64,000 nt of DNA, taken from assembly GCA_949752745.1 (NCBI GenBank), contig OX457028.1:22816218-22880217 (forward strand), written 5' to 3'. Made by a program: the position numbers and the translations under genes. Of this stretch, positions 1 to 13,233 are shown in pieces (position 1 is the first letter of the stretch; the number at the start of each line of letters is the position of its first letter). The DNA comes from Protula sp. h YS-2021. Its lineage: Eukaryota > Annelida > Polychaeta > Sabellida > Serpulidae. A model generated the notes under the pieces. The model was given only the letters and a program-made list of their open reading frames with translations, did no database searches and was not told the origin of the DNA.

Positions 1-1899
1 TCGCAAAGTCGCTAGTGCAGGCACTAATTATAAACATCCTCGACTATTGTAACAGTATTGTAACAGTCTCAACATAGGTCCACCGAAATATTCCCAGTAT
101 CATTACAATTGTTTTTATTGACAAGGATGCCCGGGGGCATTGTGCCCAGCCGTAAAAACAAAGATATTAAAAAGGCAAAAGCTATCAATTTTTACAAAAT
201 AGGCATCTGATGGAACACCTCTTGGGGTAGTTTGCTGTCAAATTAAAAAAATAATCGAACCGAATTGTTTGCTGAGCAGCACTGTTTGTGTGTTTTTCTG
301 AAAGCTATCCGTTTTGCCGATACCGTAACGAGATGCTACGATCTTGCACAGGAGCTACCTGGGATCATTCTTGTTAATATTAGAGAGTACTTATACCGTA
401 ACTACTATCCAAGTAGCCTTTTTTTTCCTGTAAAATTTGGTTAAATCGTAAAAAGCCACACCCAAGACTGGTGAAGCTTCTGGTGTACATTCCTATCAAA
501 TTTCAAAGCGAACGCACCGAATTTGTATAAGGAGGAACTTATTTGTTTTTTTCTGACTATTATCAGAAAAAAAATATTATTTTCTGTTCTAATATTTTTT
601 TGGCCAATTTTTGGCAAAACCCCTAAAAATCAACCTCGGATCATTGAAAACGAAGAAGCAATAACTGCGAAGTAGGATGTCTGTGTTTTGTAGTATTTTT
701 TTAAATTGGCTGTTATGTTAGCAGAGTTGACTAAGTAGCAAACAAAATATTAGTATTGTGCTAGCTTTTCACATTTCAAATCAATTGGATTAGATTTTGA
801 GGAACAGTAACATTTATGTTATTCTGACAGTTGTCCATTTTGGCCATATTTTTGTAAATTCGCCAAACAAAATAAAAGCCTGGCAGAGAAAATTCTCGTT
901 AACAAAATCAAAATGATCACACTAGAAATCTGGGTTGAACCGCATTTTGAAAAATTGTTTACATACACTCACGCATGCACACACAGAACACACATGGCAG
1001 ATGACGGATAAACCCATAAGAGAGAGAATAGCCCACCGACGAAAGTCAGAACGTGTATTTACAGAAGCTTTGTGGTCGATGTTATTGAAATCTTTCTATT
1101 AATGTCAAGACGATCAAAAATTTAATAAAATCATGAAGATGCCTGATTCTTCATCCCCTTATGTCTTAGTAATTATGAATCCAGCGTACAATTAAGGCAT
1201 CCAGTTCTCAGAATGGAGCGAAACACTCATCTACTAGGGATGTTACGGTTCATATCGTAACGGAAAGCCGACCGCGGTTTTTCGGTTCGGTTAAAAAGTC
1301 GAAAGAGAAAAAACAGCGGTACTTTCATTTTTTGTAGTTAAATTTTTTTATCACTGACAGTGGACAGCTATGAAATAAGGTACCACCTCGCGCTCAACTA
1401 TGAAACCTTCGGCTTTTAAAGAAAAAATTACATTTTAGTGTGAACTGTTCCTTTAGCGGCAGTAGAGTTAAGCAAAATTCACGATTTAAAACTTCTAATA
1501 TTAGGAAAGTGTTTTGTTTATGGCGTTATAATTTAGAAACTATGTAATTGTTTTTTCAGTTGGAGCATAACTGTAGTGACTGCTTTGCGATATACTTAAA
1601 CTTAAGTTGGGGTAAAACTGTAATGATTATTATAGGATACACCTTAACTTATTTGTAAGGTCGTGATGTGATATAATACGTATATTGCTTGTTATTTGAG
1701 ATATTTATACTTAATTGTAGTTTCTGTGACTTTCTAAATATCGATACGCAAAATACTTCTCGCATATCTAAAAATGATGCTGAACATTTTGGCATAGGTA
1801 TAGCGGCTGTATTCGCCCCTGTGTCTGAGATATAGATTACACAAAATCATGTAACTCAAGTGTCCACAGAGAAACAGACGAATAAACCCGATTACTATA
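1..1899. other. AT-rich non-coding DNA
   Basis: No gene was seen. The stretch has scattered A/T runs and, near 580-620, a copy of the GGCCAATTTTTGGC motif that recurs in dispersed repeats at 18.5, 31.3 and 61.3 kb. Any short ORFs look random. Confidence 0.5.
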
Positions 1900-2640
1900 C
1901 AGGAGCCCCTCGTTAATTTGTCCACGGTAAATTCGCACCATTTTCATCTGTCCCGAATTGGAGAAGTATTGACTCCTATGAAAAGTACGATTTAACTAGA
2001 GCTCCGTTAATTCTTCCCAAACGCTGGACCCCATATTTTTTATTTTGGGCCTATTTACATAAAAAAGTCAACAAAAATACGTCTTAAGATTTGTTCCATA
2101 TTTAAAGTTCTCATGTATATTTGATTGCAAGAGAACAAAGAGTGACATTACCGCATCAATACTACTCAATTGCACTTATTTTGGAATTAGTGTTAGGGTA
2201 TTATGTGTCGCTTTTGGTACAGTGCGCAATGTGTGCATGTTATTGCTACTCTACTCGACTGCCTGCTTATGCTTAACGTAGTGTAAGACACTGACATCAA
2301 AGATGTCACTTTTCCGACTTAGTATAGGCATAACAGACTCAGGAGTGAGCTATAAATTGGTGAACACTGGTCAACTTTTCACGGTGGTCAAATTGTACAA
2401 TGGTATCGAGACGCAGACATAAAGAGTACACAACTGACATCAAATTCAAAGTGTTAAAACAAATGAAGGGTGAGGCAACTGTTGCATACAAGCATATTTT
2501 GGACGGGAGTTTAGTGTTAATTGTCAGAAATAAACGTATTGAGGTAATATTTGTCTTTCTGGGGGTCGAAATTCGTACCTTCGGGTAATTCAAACTGCTT
2601 CGTCTGGTCCCAATTAGTACAAATTAAGGAGGGGCTACTG
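1900..2640 (+). mobile_element. Pogo/Tigger-like DNA transposon, deletion derivative
   Basis: The ends are inverted repeats (CAGGAGCCCCTCGTTAATTT at the left; the complement of the right end reads CAGTAGCCCCTCCTTAATTT), flanked by TA on both sides. Inside, from the ATG at 2400, an ORF reads SRRRHKEYTTDIKFKVLK. That is the start of a CENP-B/pogo type helix-turn-helix as in Tigger transposases. It runs only about 60 codons before reaching the right end, so the DDE domain is missing. Confidence 0.75.
2400..2588 (+). pseudogene. Truncated pogo/Tigger transposase (HTH only)
   Basis: The 62-residue ORF keeps the N-terminal DNA-binding helix-turn-helix (RRRHKEYTTDIKFKVLKQM) typical of the CENP-B/Tigger family. 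It then loses similarity and stops just before the right inverted repeat of the element. A normal family member has several hundred residues with a DDE nuclease, so this copy cannot transpose on its own. Confidence 0.6.
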
Positions 2641-2675
2641 TAGTCCCCCACTCGGTCCCACACGGAGGGGAACTA

Positions 2676-3057
2676 CCGGGAACTGCTGAAAAACCCCACC
2701 CGAATATATAGCCTCATGGGGTTATATTAGGACATTTTGACCGAATATAATCCCACTGGGGTTATATTAGGACATATTTTTTCCTGATTTTGACCGCGTG
2801 TGCGGTACCTTTTTTAAATATTAATTCACTGGTAGGACTAACCTTACAGTGACAGAAGTTTCTTTAGTTTTTCTATAACTTTTGAGCTTCCACTGAAGGT
2901 ATATTTCGCTGGAAGTTCTGATCCGTTTAAACCTTCATTTTACTGTTAAAAGTGCACTTGTATATTGTTTCGTACGATTTTCAACAGCTCTTTTATTCCA
3001 AATATAACCCCACTCTACCAACTATAACCCCATGGGATTTTTTTCAGCAGTTCTCGC
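2676..3057. mobile_element. 382-bp MITE with TA target duplication
   Basis: The ends match as inverted repeats (left GGAACTGCTGAAAAA; right TTTTTCAGCAGTTCTC), with TA on both flanks (2674-2675, 3058-3059). Sub-terminal copies of CCCATGGGGTTATA-like sequence occur at both ends. It lies 35 bp from the pogo-like element. No ORF is present. Confidence 0.65.
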
Positions 3058-3869
3058 TACTAATAAAATCATCATTTGGTCTTTAGGGATACCTGATTTA
3101 GGTGCTTTGTCACCGAATAATTTATCAATTTGAGCGTTATAAATGTTATAAAGTGGTATTTTTGTTTCAAATTACGCAGTCAAAAGCAATATTTTATCTG
3201 TTACACGCTAATATTGAGCTTAATACAAATTTATACCATTTTGATAAAACCGGAACAGTTTTGGCAAAATCGTACCGAAAAAACCCGATCTGAACTGGGT
3301 AATATAAGTGTACTAAACTGAACCGAACCGAACAGCGGGAATGGCGTACCATCAGGCCCCTGTCACGTACACAATAAATGTGTTAGCTGGCAGGTGTGCA
3401 CGTACATTTGATATCAAGTCCAGTTGTTGCATTTGTAAATAATCTGCTGGTTGTTTATTTCGCTTCACTTGTTTATAGAACAAATTAAGTTCAGCTGCCT
3501 ATTTTTTTACGTTTCTGGCAGAAGACGTGGTACTCCGTAAAGCAAGAGAAACAAAAATTAGCTTTATTTAAGTTTATTGAAAGATATTAGTTTTCTAAAC
3601 ATTTATCACACTATGAAAGCTTATTGTTTTGAATATAATGCTTGATTGAAAGCAGAATATATAGAAATCATTCTTTAATTTAGAAAAAATTGTTTCAATT
3701 ATTTCTCATAATCTTTAGCAACACATCAAAAAGTAACTACAACCGCCTAGGAAAAAATAAAACCTAATAAAAATGGGGTTAACTTTACCCTTACAGTATT
3801 TGTTTTGAATCAAAGTGTGCTATTGTTTTTTTGGTTGATGCCCCTTATCTGTGACTGCGTTTTAGTCCT
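3058..3869. other. AT-rich non-coding DNA
   Basis: Nothing recognisable. Short ORFs near 3102-3321 have no features of a protein. Confidence 0.4.
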
Positions 3870-4440
3870 CCGCCGTCGTGTAGCGCGTAGCGGGGGACCA
3901 TTTATTTCGGCTCCGTCCGTCCGTCTGTCCGTCTATCCGTCAACATTTGGCCTGGGGTGTCGTTTCCGCGACAGATTTCAAGAACTACTGGAGGGATGTC
4001 ATTTAAACCTTGAGCCTAGGATTAGGATTGCAGTTGTGTACCTGAGTATAGATTTCACCGTAGGCCGAAAAATTTGGCCTAGAGGCTTCGTCCAAAGTTC
4101 CGAAAATGTCATAACTTGAAATGGTGGGATAGGGTGTCCTTTCTGCGACAGTTCTCGAGAACTGCTGGAGAACTGCAGTCTTGCCCATGCATAGAATAAA
4201 CGCTCTAGTTGTGCACCTAGATATAGATTTTGCCGCTGGCCGAAAAATATGGCCTACAGACGTCAAAGCCATTTTGGCCAAAATCAGAAAATGTCAGACC
4301 TTGAAAAGGAATTTCATTTAAACCTTGTATATGCATAGAATAAACGCTCTAGTTGTGCACCTGGGTATAGGTTTTCTGTCGGCCCACAAAACGGCCAGTC
4401 AAACCTCGAAATGTCTTGAAATCTTGTGATTGCACGCCGC
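3870..4440 (+). repeat. Dispersed repeat with (GTCC)n and about 160-180 bp degenerate units
   Basis: The element begins with a TAGTCCTCCGCCGTCG-like motif and a GTCCGTCCGTCTGTCC run. Three degenerate units follow, sharing ATAGAATAAACGCTCTAGTT, TGTGCACCTG and GGCCGAAAAATNTGGCC. Relatives of the GTCCGTC/CAGACGGAC block occur at 12230, 35455 and 50640. This kind of repeat is common in marine invertebrate genomes. Confidence 0.55.
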
Positions 4441-4589
4441 CGTTGACTTGTTTTTATTGGATTGCATTTGATTTTTGGTAGATATTCTATGTTTTAATTC
4501 AAATGTCTTAACAGGCATCTTAATCACTTAGATGATTAATTATGTACTGATTTTCTTAAAAATATCCGTCAGATCTCAAGATAAGGCTA

Positions 4590-5302
4590 CAGTGCTGGAA
4601 ACATTTACATCAAACATTGCAATATGCATCAACATTGTGTTGACGTCGCACCCGACGTCATATCGACATCCGATTTCAGTTGTATGTGGAGCTTGAAACA
4701 TCGTCTACGTTACTTAGATGTGGATTATCTGATGCCTAAAGAACTTTACCGAAATGTTTAGCAAAGCGAAGTCGAAACAACGTCTATCTCTCTACGTCGT
4801 ATAGATGTCTGGAAAATATTAATCTAGAATCGTCGTCAAGACACCTTTGGTCATCCGGTCACGCAGGATATGTATGACGTGGATTTTCAGTCAAATTTTA
4901 CTGCCCCCTTTTTGATATATTTTCAAAATAACCTGTCATGGCTACCCTTTCCGGTGAGCCATAATACAATAAGGCTGTTTTGGTTGTGAGTCCAACGTCG
5001 ATACAACACCATTTTTCGGCGTCTATGCAGCATCCATTTTTCAACGCCTAATCTACGACGCATTAAATATGTTTTTAGACGTCGGAGAAAGTTGCATTTT
5101 GGTTGCTACCAAAACAACGAATAAACAACGTTGCTTTTCAACGTCTGTTTAACGTTGTATCGAATAAGTTGGCAAGATGTTGATCTGTTGTAGCGACCAA
5201 TCACAGCCATAGTACAACCATAGTTAATGCTGTGGTTTGCCCCGATCGACGTAGTAACTTCAATCAACTTTTCTTCGACGTCTATATGTTTGCTGTGCTT
5301 TG
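4590..5302. mobile_element. MITE-like copy rich in ACGTCG/CAACGTT repeats
   Basis: The body is built of short units such as GACGTCGTCAA, CAACGTCTATNTAACGTTG and GACGTCGG, ending near CTATATGTTTGCTG. It shares the stretch CATCCGGTCACGCAGGA with copies at 5480-5900, 24000-24340 and 33200-33790. The ends are degenerate, so the borders are approximate. Confidence 0.5.
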
Positions 5303-5489
5303 CCACCAATTGTGAGTATGACAGGAATTAGCTTAAAGGCACAGAAAACACGTTATTCCATACTTAAGCGGGGAATTAGCACACATTTAATCATTTAATG
5401 CAATTAAAATATACAAGTTATTACTTATATATATAGATATATGAATTCCCACATTTTACGCTCTGATTTTGCTCAATTTTCGAAGCGAT

Positions 5490-5900
5490 CAGCCCTCCCA
5501 GCAAACACTGACACGTATGATAAACTTTTAGTAGACGTCGCAATCGATCTAATGTTTTGGTTGCTTAGGGAAATCGAAACAACGTCTTACTTTCTAACAT
5601 TGGACAGATGTCGATTATCCGACGTCTAATCAACGTTGCTGGTACGTTTTAAGATTGAAGTCGAAAGAACGTCCTATAAACTTCGTAAAAACCTCGAGGA
5701 AATATTAATCTAGAATCGTCATCTTGGCAGGTACATTTATGGTATGGTCACCCCTCATTATATTAAACAAACCCTTTGGCCATCCGGTCACGCAGGAGTC
5801 CATTTTCACGAATATTTCTCAAAAGAAAGTGGGAAAAACATGCGTACTCTTGAAATTTTCTTATTTTATGTCCTGGTTTCGTTCACCTTTCAACATGACC
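5490..5900. mobile_element. Second copy of the ACGTCG-rich MITE family
   Basis: It opens with CCCAGCAAACACTGACACG, followed by AGTAGACGTCGCAATCGAT, ATTATCCGACGTCTAATCAA and CATCCGGTCACGCAGGAG. Its right end is not clear and approaches the module-3 exon. Confidence 0.45.
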
Positions 5901-5936
5901 TACCATGTCATTTTCTCGGTCCAGTGGCATAAGAAA

Positions 5937-6181
5937 TCAATTGTAGAGAAGAAAGCATATTCCATAGGAGCCTACAGGGTTGTCACTGAGGGCCTGCAAG
6001 TGCATGGCGTGCATGTCACGCCACGCAGCCACTGCTGTCATGCTATTCCACCTTTTGACGTTGGCAGGGCTGTTGTCTGGAGAGCCGCTGGCATACTTAT
6101 TACAGCCTTCAGCGGTCCACCATTTAGTCAAACATTCAGTTGTGAAAGGGCCTTTGCCCTCCATACGGCACCCTTCTGTAT
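5937..6181 (-). CDS. Four-cysteine module exon 3, with stop codon
   Basis: The acceptor tatattgcttcag precedes 6181, where the exon starts in phase 1. The module is C-x11-C-L-x2-W-x4-G-C-x48-C, with CLTKWWTAEGC, VKRWNSM and a final GICFLLYN before TGA at 5937-5939. The last cysteine falls at the expected spacing, so the exon reads as the complete terminal exon. A GTAGGC at 5970-5975 could be used as a donor, but that would drop the fourth cysteine. No canonical AATAAA was seen close downstream, so the 3' end is unresolved. Confidence 0.65.
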
Positions 6182-7100
6182 CTGAAGCAATATAAATTAA
6201 TACAATAAATAACAACAGTTGGTATTCTCTACCTTTTATGGAATTTCCCTTATTTTACAATTATGAATTGTATTATTCTACAATATAGACGTAAAATGTA
6301 AATAAACCTAGCCAAAATTTTCTTATTAGGTAAAACCGAAAACACTGAAGCATCAAAGACCGAGTGAGAACACACAACACGCATTCCTTTTTATCTCAGT
6401 ATTCCTCCGCCTATGCGAGTTAACAGTGGGGATGGAATAGGGAAGGTGTAAGAGAGGTCTAAAGCTATAAAATGCAAACGACACTTTTACTCGGGAAAAA
6501 GAATTTTACGAAATAAGTTTTACTTCTCAAAAGCTGATTCACTTATCTTCACCTTTAGACAGGATTTAAAACGGGCGTTGGAGTAACATCTGCTAGGCAG
6601 TCCTTGTGTAGAAAAATTCTTTCATTATGAATTTCACTTTTATTGACGTATGCATTGAACGAGAATAAATAAAAGACATCAAAGTACCTAAGGTTTTAAT
6701 GACTATCCATCAAATAACGGTATGTACGATACTTACATAATTAAAGTTAATGTTAATGGCAAGAAAGAACGACAGAATGTAACCTGTTTAAGTATAGTCA
6801 CACAAATAGGCTCTGCCTATATCCAAATGGCTCCAACCATGTGAGTGGAGCAAAATACTGGAGTGGCTCTACCCATGTGAGCCCGAAATGGATAATGGGT
6901 ATAGCCATGTGGGAAGAGCCATCACTTAAGATGACTCCATCCATTTGTGCACTTGCCCCCTTCCCGCCTTTTCGAAAAGAGCGATAGACCAGAGAATCAC
7001 TGAACTTACCTACCTACGCACATCGCACCTAGCAGTGAGAACAATTAAAAACTTTTAGAAATGAACCAAAAGTCTATATGTAAGAAGTGAGGAAAATACC
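6182..7100. other. Intron DNA with a DIRS-type terminal repeat remnant
   Basis: Around 6483-6580 two stretches resemble the ends of the DIRS element at 41.7-48.9 kb: CTTTTACTCGGGAAAAAG and, facing it, AAAGCTGATTCACTTATCTT followed by CACCTTTAGACAGG. Near 6821-6960 an imperfect repeat of CCATGTGAGTGGAGC occurs. No gene was seen. Confidence 0.4.
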
Positions 7101-10100
7101 TCAAGTCACTTCCCCAAGCCGAACAACAGCTTGACGGTACCGAGCCAAATAACTTCGCTCAAAGAAAATATCACAGCCATAGCGTTCTTGAAAACTTGGG
7201 CACTCACTCGCTTCTCTGGCTCTGACCGCAGTTCTTGCTTTAACAGACGGGGAACTATGGGTAGAAATGACTTTTTCTGCTGCAATCCATGGGCCAATAA
7301 TAAGTGCCGTCCATTCGTTCTGAGCGATATCGTTTAAGAAGAACTTAACAAACGTATTCGGAAAAGAAAAACAACTTGTGCGTTAAATTTCATCTAGAGA
7401 AATATTTTGTAATGCATTCAAAAAGTTAGCTACCTGCTTCACTCGACGAGCTTTGATTTTAGAATGTGACAGAAATTTGGATCTGTTGGAACTTTATCAG
7501 AGGCCTCTAACATCACTCTTTTAATATAATTAGAAACAGTTTGCCTAGAAATGGCTTTGGTCTCACCAAGTCTGAAAGAAATGAGTACTACCTTCGACTT
7601 GGCGATCAATACACTTGAGACAACTCCACGTATTTCATGCGATCCTGTACAAGACGCAGCGTGTCTCCACTACGCTATGTTTACCTGGACGGAAGGGGGT
7701 TCCAATAATTTGAAATGTCTAATCAGTTGAGAAATAGAGGAGCTTTCTGCTGGATCATAGTCCGAGATTGGCTTGAACATTGCTGTGATGGCTGACCTGT
7801 ACCTTTCTATAGAATAGGGTGAGTTGTAACACTTCATGCAAATAATTCAAGGCACTCCAGCCCAAAAACTTCAATGTGATCGATAGACTTCGTAATGGGT
7901 GGCTTATGGACTTTTTTATCATCCTGTCCGAAACCCTATAATTTTTAGAAAGGTATGGATAGTTACCGCACTATTAGACCCAGGAGATGTGGCGCGGGGT
8001 TGATATGTTCCCAGTGGGGCTGGTGTAGGAGCTCTGTATAAAGAGATTTAGAGGCAACAGGGTGAACCATGGTGCCTGTGGTTATCACGGTGCTATCAGA
8101 ATGAGTTTGCTCTCACGAAATACGAAGGGATCTGAGTAATAATTGCTTCTGAATTAAAAAAACATACAAAACTTAAGTATTAGTTGCTTCAGAAACATAG
8201 CTAAGTAGGTGGATCGCATTGAGACTATCCACAGAACGGAATCTCAATTCAAACTACACACCGTTTGGACTACTCTGCCTACTCTAGAAGCCAGATCTGC
8301 CAGTGCATTCAAACTGCTGGCAATGTGGTCTGCTGAAAGCCAGATCTCGTGGCTTCTTGCCATGTACAGCATCCGCCGCTGATTGAATCAATTCCTCTTA
8401 GCGGATGCTTTCCTGTTTGCGGATATAAGTCACAGTTGTACAGCAGAGCATTCACTGACCTGTTATCCAGACTGCTTTAGCACCAGGCTGGGAGAAGGGT
8501 GCCTTTCCATAACATTTCCCTGCTAAAATCCCCAACCCTTGGAGAAAGCGTTTTTCTGAATCGGCTGAGAGGGTACGAGGTGTTTGAATAGTTAACTCAC
8601 GGACATACAATGTGAGGACTTCCACCACTGAAGGTCCTGGCTACTACCTGCTTCGACCTATTCCCTGAGCCATAACCGCTCTTACTGCCCTTAAAAACCC
8701 TATGTAATGGAGCTTGCTCAAGTGGACCGTCTTTTCTGTGTTACTAGTAAGCTCATTGGAGTTATCATTTGAATGGCTTTGACAATCCTTCCCCATCTCT
8801 CCTCTGCGTAATAAGCGCTGGTCAAGTCCAAATCCCTCTTCGCTCCAAGAAATATCATTTGCTGTTTGGGCATTTTTTTTTAGTTCCGATTTTGCAAACT
8901 TTACAAAAAGACCTGCCCGAATACTGGAAAAAATGCACTGAGGTCTGGCCCACATTTTATCACTTTCGTTACTTTCTAGAACACGTTAATGGCGGTAGAA
9001 AGGCCCAACAGAAGTGTCAGAAATCAATACTTCTCCCTACATGAAAGCATAGACACTTGCGACTTTTATACAGATGTGCAGATAAGCGTCTGACAAGTCT
9101 ACCGATGCGTTCCACGTGCCAAGTTGCAGTATTTCTTTTATCACCAGGGCTGTTCATTTAATAGGTGGTGGGTCGTAGGAACTGATTTCATCCTGAGAGA
9201 GCTATAGCCATTTTGTTGGTGACTAGAAATACTCGAATGAAAAAAGCCGCGCTCAGAGACCGCCATTTCCTGTATGACCTGTGTGTTCATGAATCGTATC
9301 TTGAAGAGCCTGATTCTGTTAAGAGCCCTGTCTGTAGGACTTGGCTGGATGACCCGGAGCTTTTCGGTGCAAAAGAACATGGGGACATTTGCCCTTCTCA
9401 CTACCCTTCTTTAATGGAACGAGATAGCCTTGTCAAGTCAACCTAGTTACTCGACGAGGTGTCCCCATCTCTTCCCTAGCCTTCTTCTTAAGGGGCAACA
9501 TTTTTGCTGTTCAATAACTCCAATGCTGCTGCGAGATTTGGTGGCTGGGGTGCTGTCCTTCTGCTGGCGTTGTCTCCGGTGGAGAGTGGTGCCACAACTA
9601 CGAAGTGGCTCTCTCCCCTCTGTATTGCCACTTCAAACTACCGCGGCTGGATGTGTCTCTTGCGTGGGGACGTTTAGGATGAGACAACAGAACCAAGTCT
9701 TGGAAGAGGGCTCTGTTTTCTAAGTTATTCCGTTCCACCTCCTATGACGCTGCGGCTGCCTTGGCCGTATCATGGTTTGCCACTGAGACGCATTCCAACA
9801 TCTTTAAAATTACTGGATCAGATGGCTCTTTCTGAGCTACAGCTTCGTTCAATGCTGTCACTGTGTGATCTTGTATCGAGGCTATATTGAGTGTTTGCCG
9901 AGCCAAACCCTCTATCCCCCTAAGTACCTACACCGTACTCTTGCCGGGCTGTTCTAATGACTTGATGTGAATTAGACTGCCACGCAATGACCTTGCCCTT
10001 ACCAAGTCCATCCGCTGAAACCCTCTCGGCTCGTCGACTTTGGCGACTCCAACACTAGTGGCTAAGGCTATGAAAGCCTCTTGTGTCAGAGACTCGAACT

Positions 10101-10765
10101 ATGACGTCAGTATTAAAGAAAACTCCTCTTTTCCCCATATTGATTCCTTTCTTCTACCCCTGCCAGACGAGTGATTGTAATGTTCTTCGTTCGTTTATGA
10201 GCCAAATGGGATGGGCAAGTGCCTCTACTCCCGCTGAATCTCATTCTCAGAGCCTGACTCTTCTAGTCCCGATGCATGGCGAGAAGATACTCTTTCCTGG
10301 TCTGTCTTCTGGTCGCTTCCTCCAGGCAAGAACGCACCGCCTTTGCATCTAGACTTGATCAGAAGAATGGAGCTGACCCACGACTGTGTTCATGTGTGCC
10401 CAGGTTGCAAGATAGAAACATAACCAAGATGAATTCTCATCACTCTCTGGATTGGCTTTAAATTGTACTCCTATGGCGCCGATGCTTACGGTGGAGGTTT
10501 GCTACGCTGGAGCATTATCGTGTGGAGGGAGGCCGGCTTAGCTTGTGTCTGCTCCTGCATGACTCTCATTGCTGCCATCTGTTGTGCCCAGAAAAAATGG
10601 ATATCGCACTGGTGTTCTGTTCCTCACACAAAGCCAATCTTCCGCACTTGTCGCAGGAGTGGAGGTTGCCCGCCATGCTTCCGCCACGTCCGTAACAGAA
10701 AGGCCTGATAAACCGGACAACAACACAGTTACACTGACCCAAATATACACCTTGTTAACTTAACC
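7100..10765 (-). mobile_element. Degraded DIRS-like retroelement, minus strand
   Basis: On the minus strand this stretch reads in the order of the 41.7-48.9 kb element. RT-like segments lie at about 9050-9400 (VDLSDAYLHI). The region after RT lies at 8644-8750 (EKTVHLSKLHYIGF, compared with EKTVPLGKLHYRPF in the better copy). A tyrosine-recombinase tail lies at about 7400-7460 (SKIKARRVKQVAN, compared with CKVKASHLRQVAN). The recombinase HxxR histidine is replaced (ARRVKQ). Frameshifts and stops are everywhere, so it is dead. It is probably an older relative than the plus-strand copy and sits in the intron between module exons 2 and 3. Confidence 0.65.
8644..8955 (-). pseudogene. Remnant of DIRS RT/RNase H linker region
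   Basis: The 103-codon open stretch contains EKTVHLSKLHYIGFLRAVR. This aligns with EKTVPLGKLHYRPFQAGVR of the copy at about 45960-46010, immediately upstream of the RNase H domain. The remaining residues are not alignable by eye. Confidence 0.55.
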
Positions 10766-11613
10766 CTTTCTCCTACGCCAGTATTGTGGGCACAGCCCAA
10801 GGAGGAGGGACAGCAAGGTAGGGATACCCATGTGAGTAGAGCCACAAAGAAAAACCCACTTCGGTATACTCACACTTGCCAACACTGGTGCTGAAGTATG
10901 TAGAGCCAATTGCCTATTCCTTTCCACTTTGATGCCTCCACCGAGGAAGAGCCATTTGTTTCAGACCAGTTCACAGGGGGAGGGAAATGTCGATAACGAC
11001 GTGAATTTAACGAGAAACTACAAGCAACAACTACATTTTTCTAATTCAGACACAGCAGCCCTAGCAAGCCAGTGGCACTGAAGCTATGCAGAGAGGTATG
11101 GAAAAGGCAACGAGAGAACGTATCAACGCCACCGCCTTCTCCCTTCCTTAACAGCACCCAATCTGACACCAAACACCCAACAGAAGGTCACTTTGAAAGC
11201 TGAATCTGCTTACGGGTGGAGAAAAAACCTAGAAAAACTGCACAGAATAAAACACTGGTATTGCTTACTTGGAGCCAACACTATGATTCTTGGTGCTATT
11301 TGGCTTTTAGCTACCACTATGATAGCAAGCATAAAAGTATCCAAAAGCCATATAAGCACCTCTCATTCTCAAAACTTGGTGAAGCATCTTTTAAGACTTC
11401 CCTAAAAAAATGCGTCTTAACTGTTCCACGCATAAAAAAGAGCGTGAGTCATGTGTTGCACAGTGTCGCTCAGACTCGAGTGTATCTGGTTTTACCTGAT
11501 AAAGCAATTTTGGCAATATTTGCATTATACGCTTACACGATAGGAAATAAGCGAACGTTAGTTTTCGCAATGTAAAAGTATAATAATAATGATAATTATA
11601 ACACTACTACTAC
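10766..11613. other. Intron DNA, outer part of the degraded DIRS relative
   Basis: Up to about 11170 there are repeats of CCCATGTGAGTAGAGCC that also occur at 6840-6900, on the other side of the degraded element. This suggests they are its terminal region. No gene was found. Confidence 0.4.
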
Positions 11614-11621
11614 TACCACTT

Positions 11622-12617
<996 letters not shown>

Positions 12618-12848
12618 CTTCTGCGAAGCACTTCTGGAAAGCATTTAAGTCTCCAGCATCAGTTTGACTCCTTTCTTCTGTCATCTTTGCTCGAACCTCC
12701 CTCGGGTCATCGAAAGCTTCCCATTTCTCAACTGCTGCCCAATGTGCCGGAGAGTCTGCCCCGTAATAGTTGCAACCAGCATTTCCAAACCAGGCGTCCA
12801 GGCAACTCCTTCCGTATGGCCTTGGCTGATAAAAAGTGCATCCTGCAC
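12618..12848 (-). CDS. Four-cysteine module exon 2
   Basis: The acceptor is atcacag at 12849-12850; a second, phase-compatible AG lies 6 bp further in. The donor is GAAG|GTAGGC. The exon is 231 bp, phase 1-1. The module reads C-x11-C-L-x2-W-x4-G-C-x47-C, with CLDAWFGNAGC in the middle, a VEKWEAFD segment and KCFAEG at the end. It is diverged from modules 1 and 3 in sequence but keeps the cysteine spacing, which argues for a conserved disulphide-bonded fold. I do not recognise the module as a named domain. Confidence 0.7.
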
Positions 12849-13233
12849 CTGTGATGATCATATTTCATCATCTGTACATATCATCCACAGCTATCAACAT
12901 CTGCATACACTACGAAAGTGCTGTGCTGCTTTCAAGGTGACAGATGAAGGCTTTACAACAAATTCAAACAGACGAGAATCTTTTGACATTCCAGCAAGAA
13001 CTCCATATATCAATTAACCCTGCTGCATTAGTTCACATGTCACATATGAAATGCAGGGGCGGATCCAGGATTTCAAAAGGGAGCATAGGAATCTAGCTGA
13101 AGTTTTTGATCAATTACATGACTACATGCCACCCCCCCCCCCCTCCTTGGATCGGCATAAACAGCCGATTACCTGACAATCGCTCAAGCTTCTCTTCACC
13201 ATAAAATCTGAAAAATGAACTTGAAATACTTAC
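12849..13233. other. Short intron between module exons
   Basis: A 385-bp intron with a poly-C run at about 13132-13142. Its borders are canonical GT/AG on the minus strand. Confidence 0.5.

Noticed and set aside
2339..2593. Minus-strand ORF in the pogo-like element
   Set aside because: The plus strand has the CENP-B-type HTH; the minus frame is its shadow.
5724..6195. Plus-strand ORFs over 5724-6195
   Set aside because: They are shadows of the module-3 exon on the minus strand and of the ACGTCG repeat. The minus strand has the conserved cysteine spacing and splice sites.
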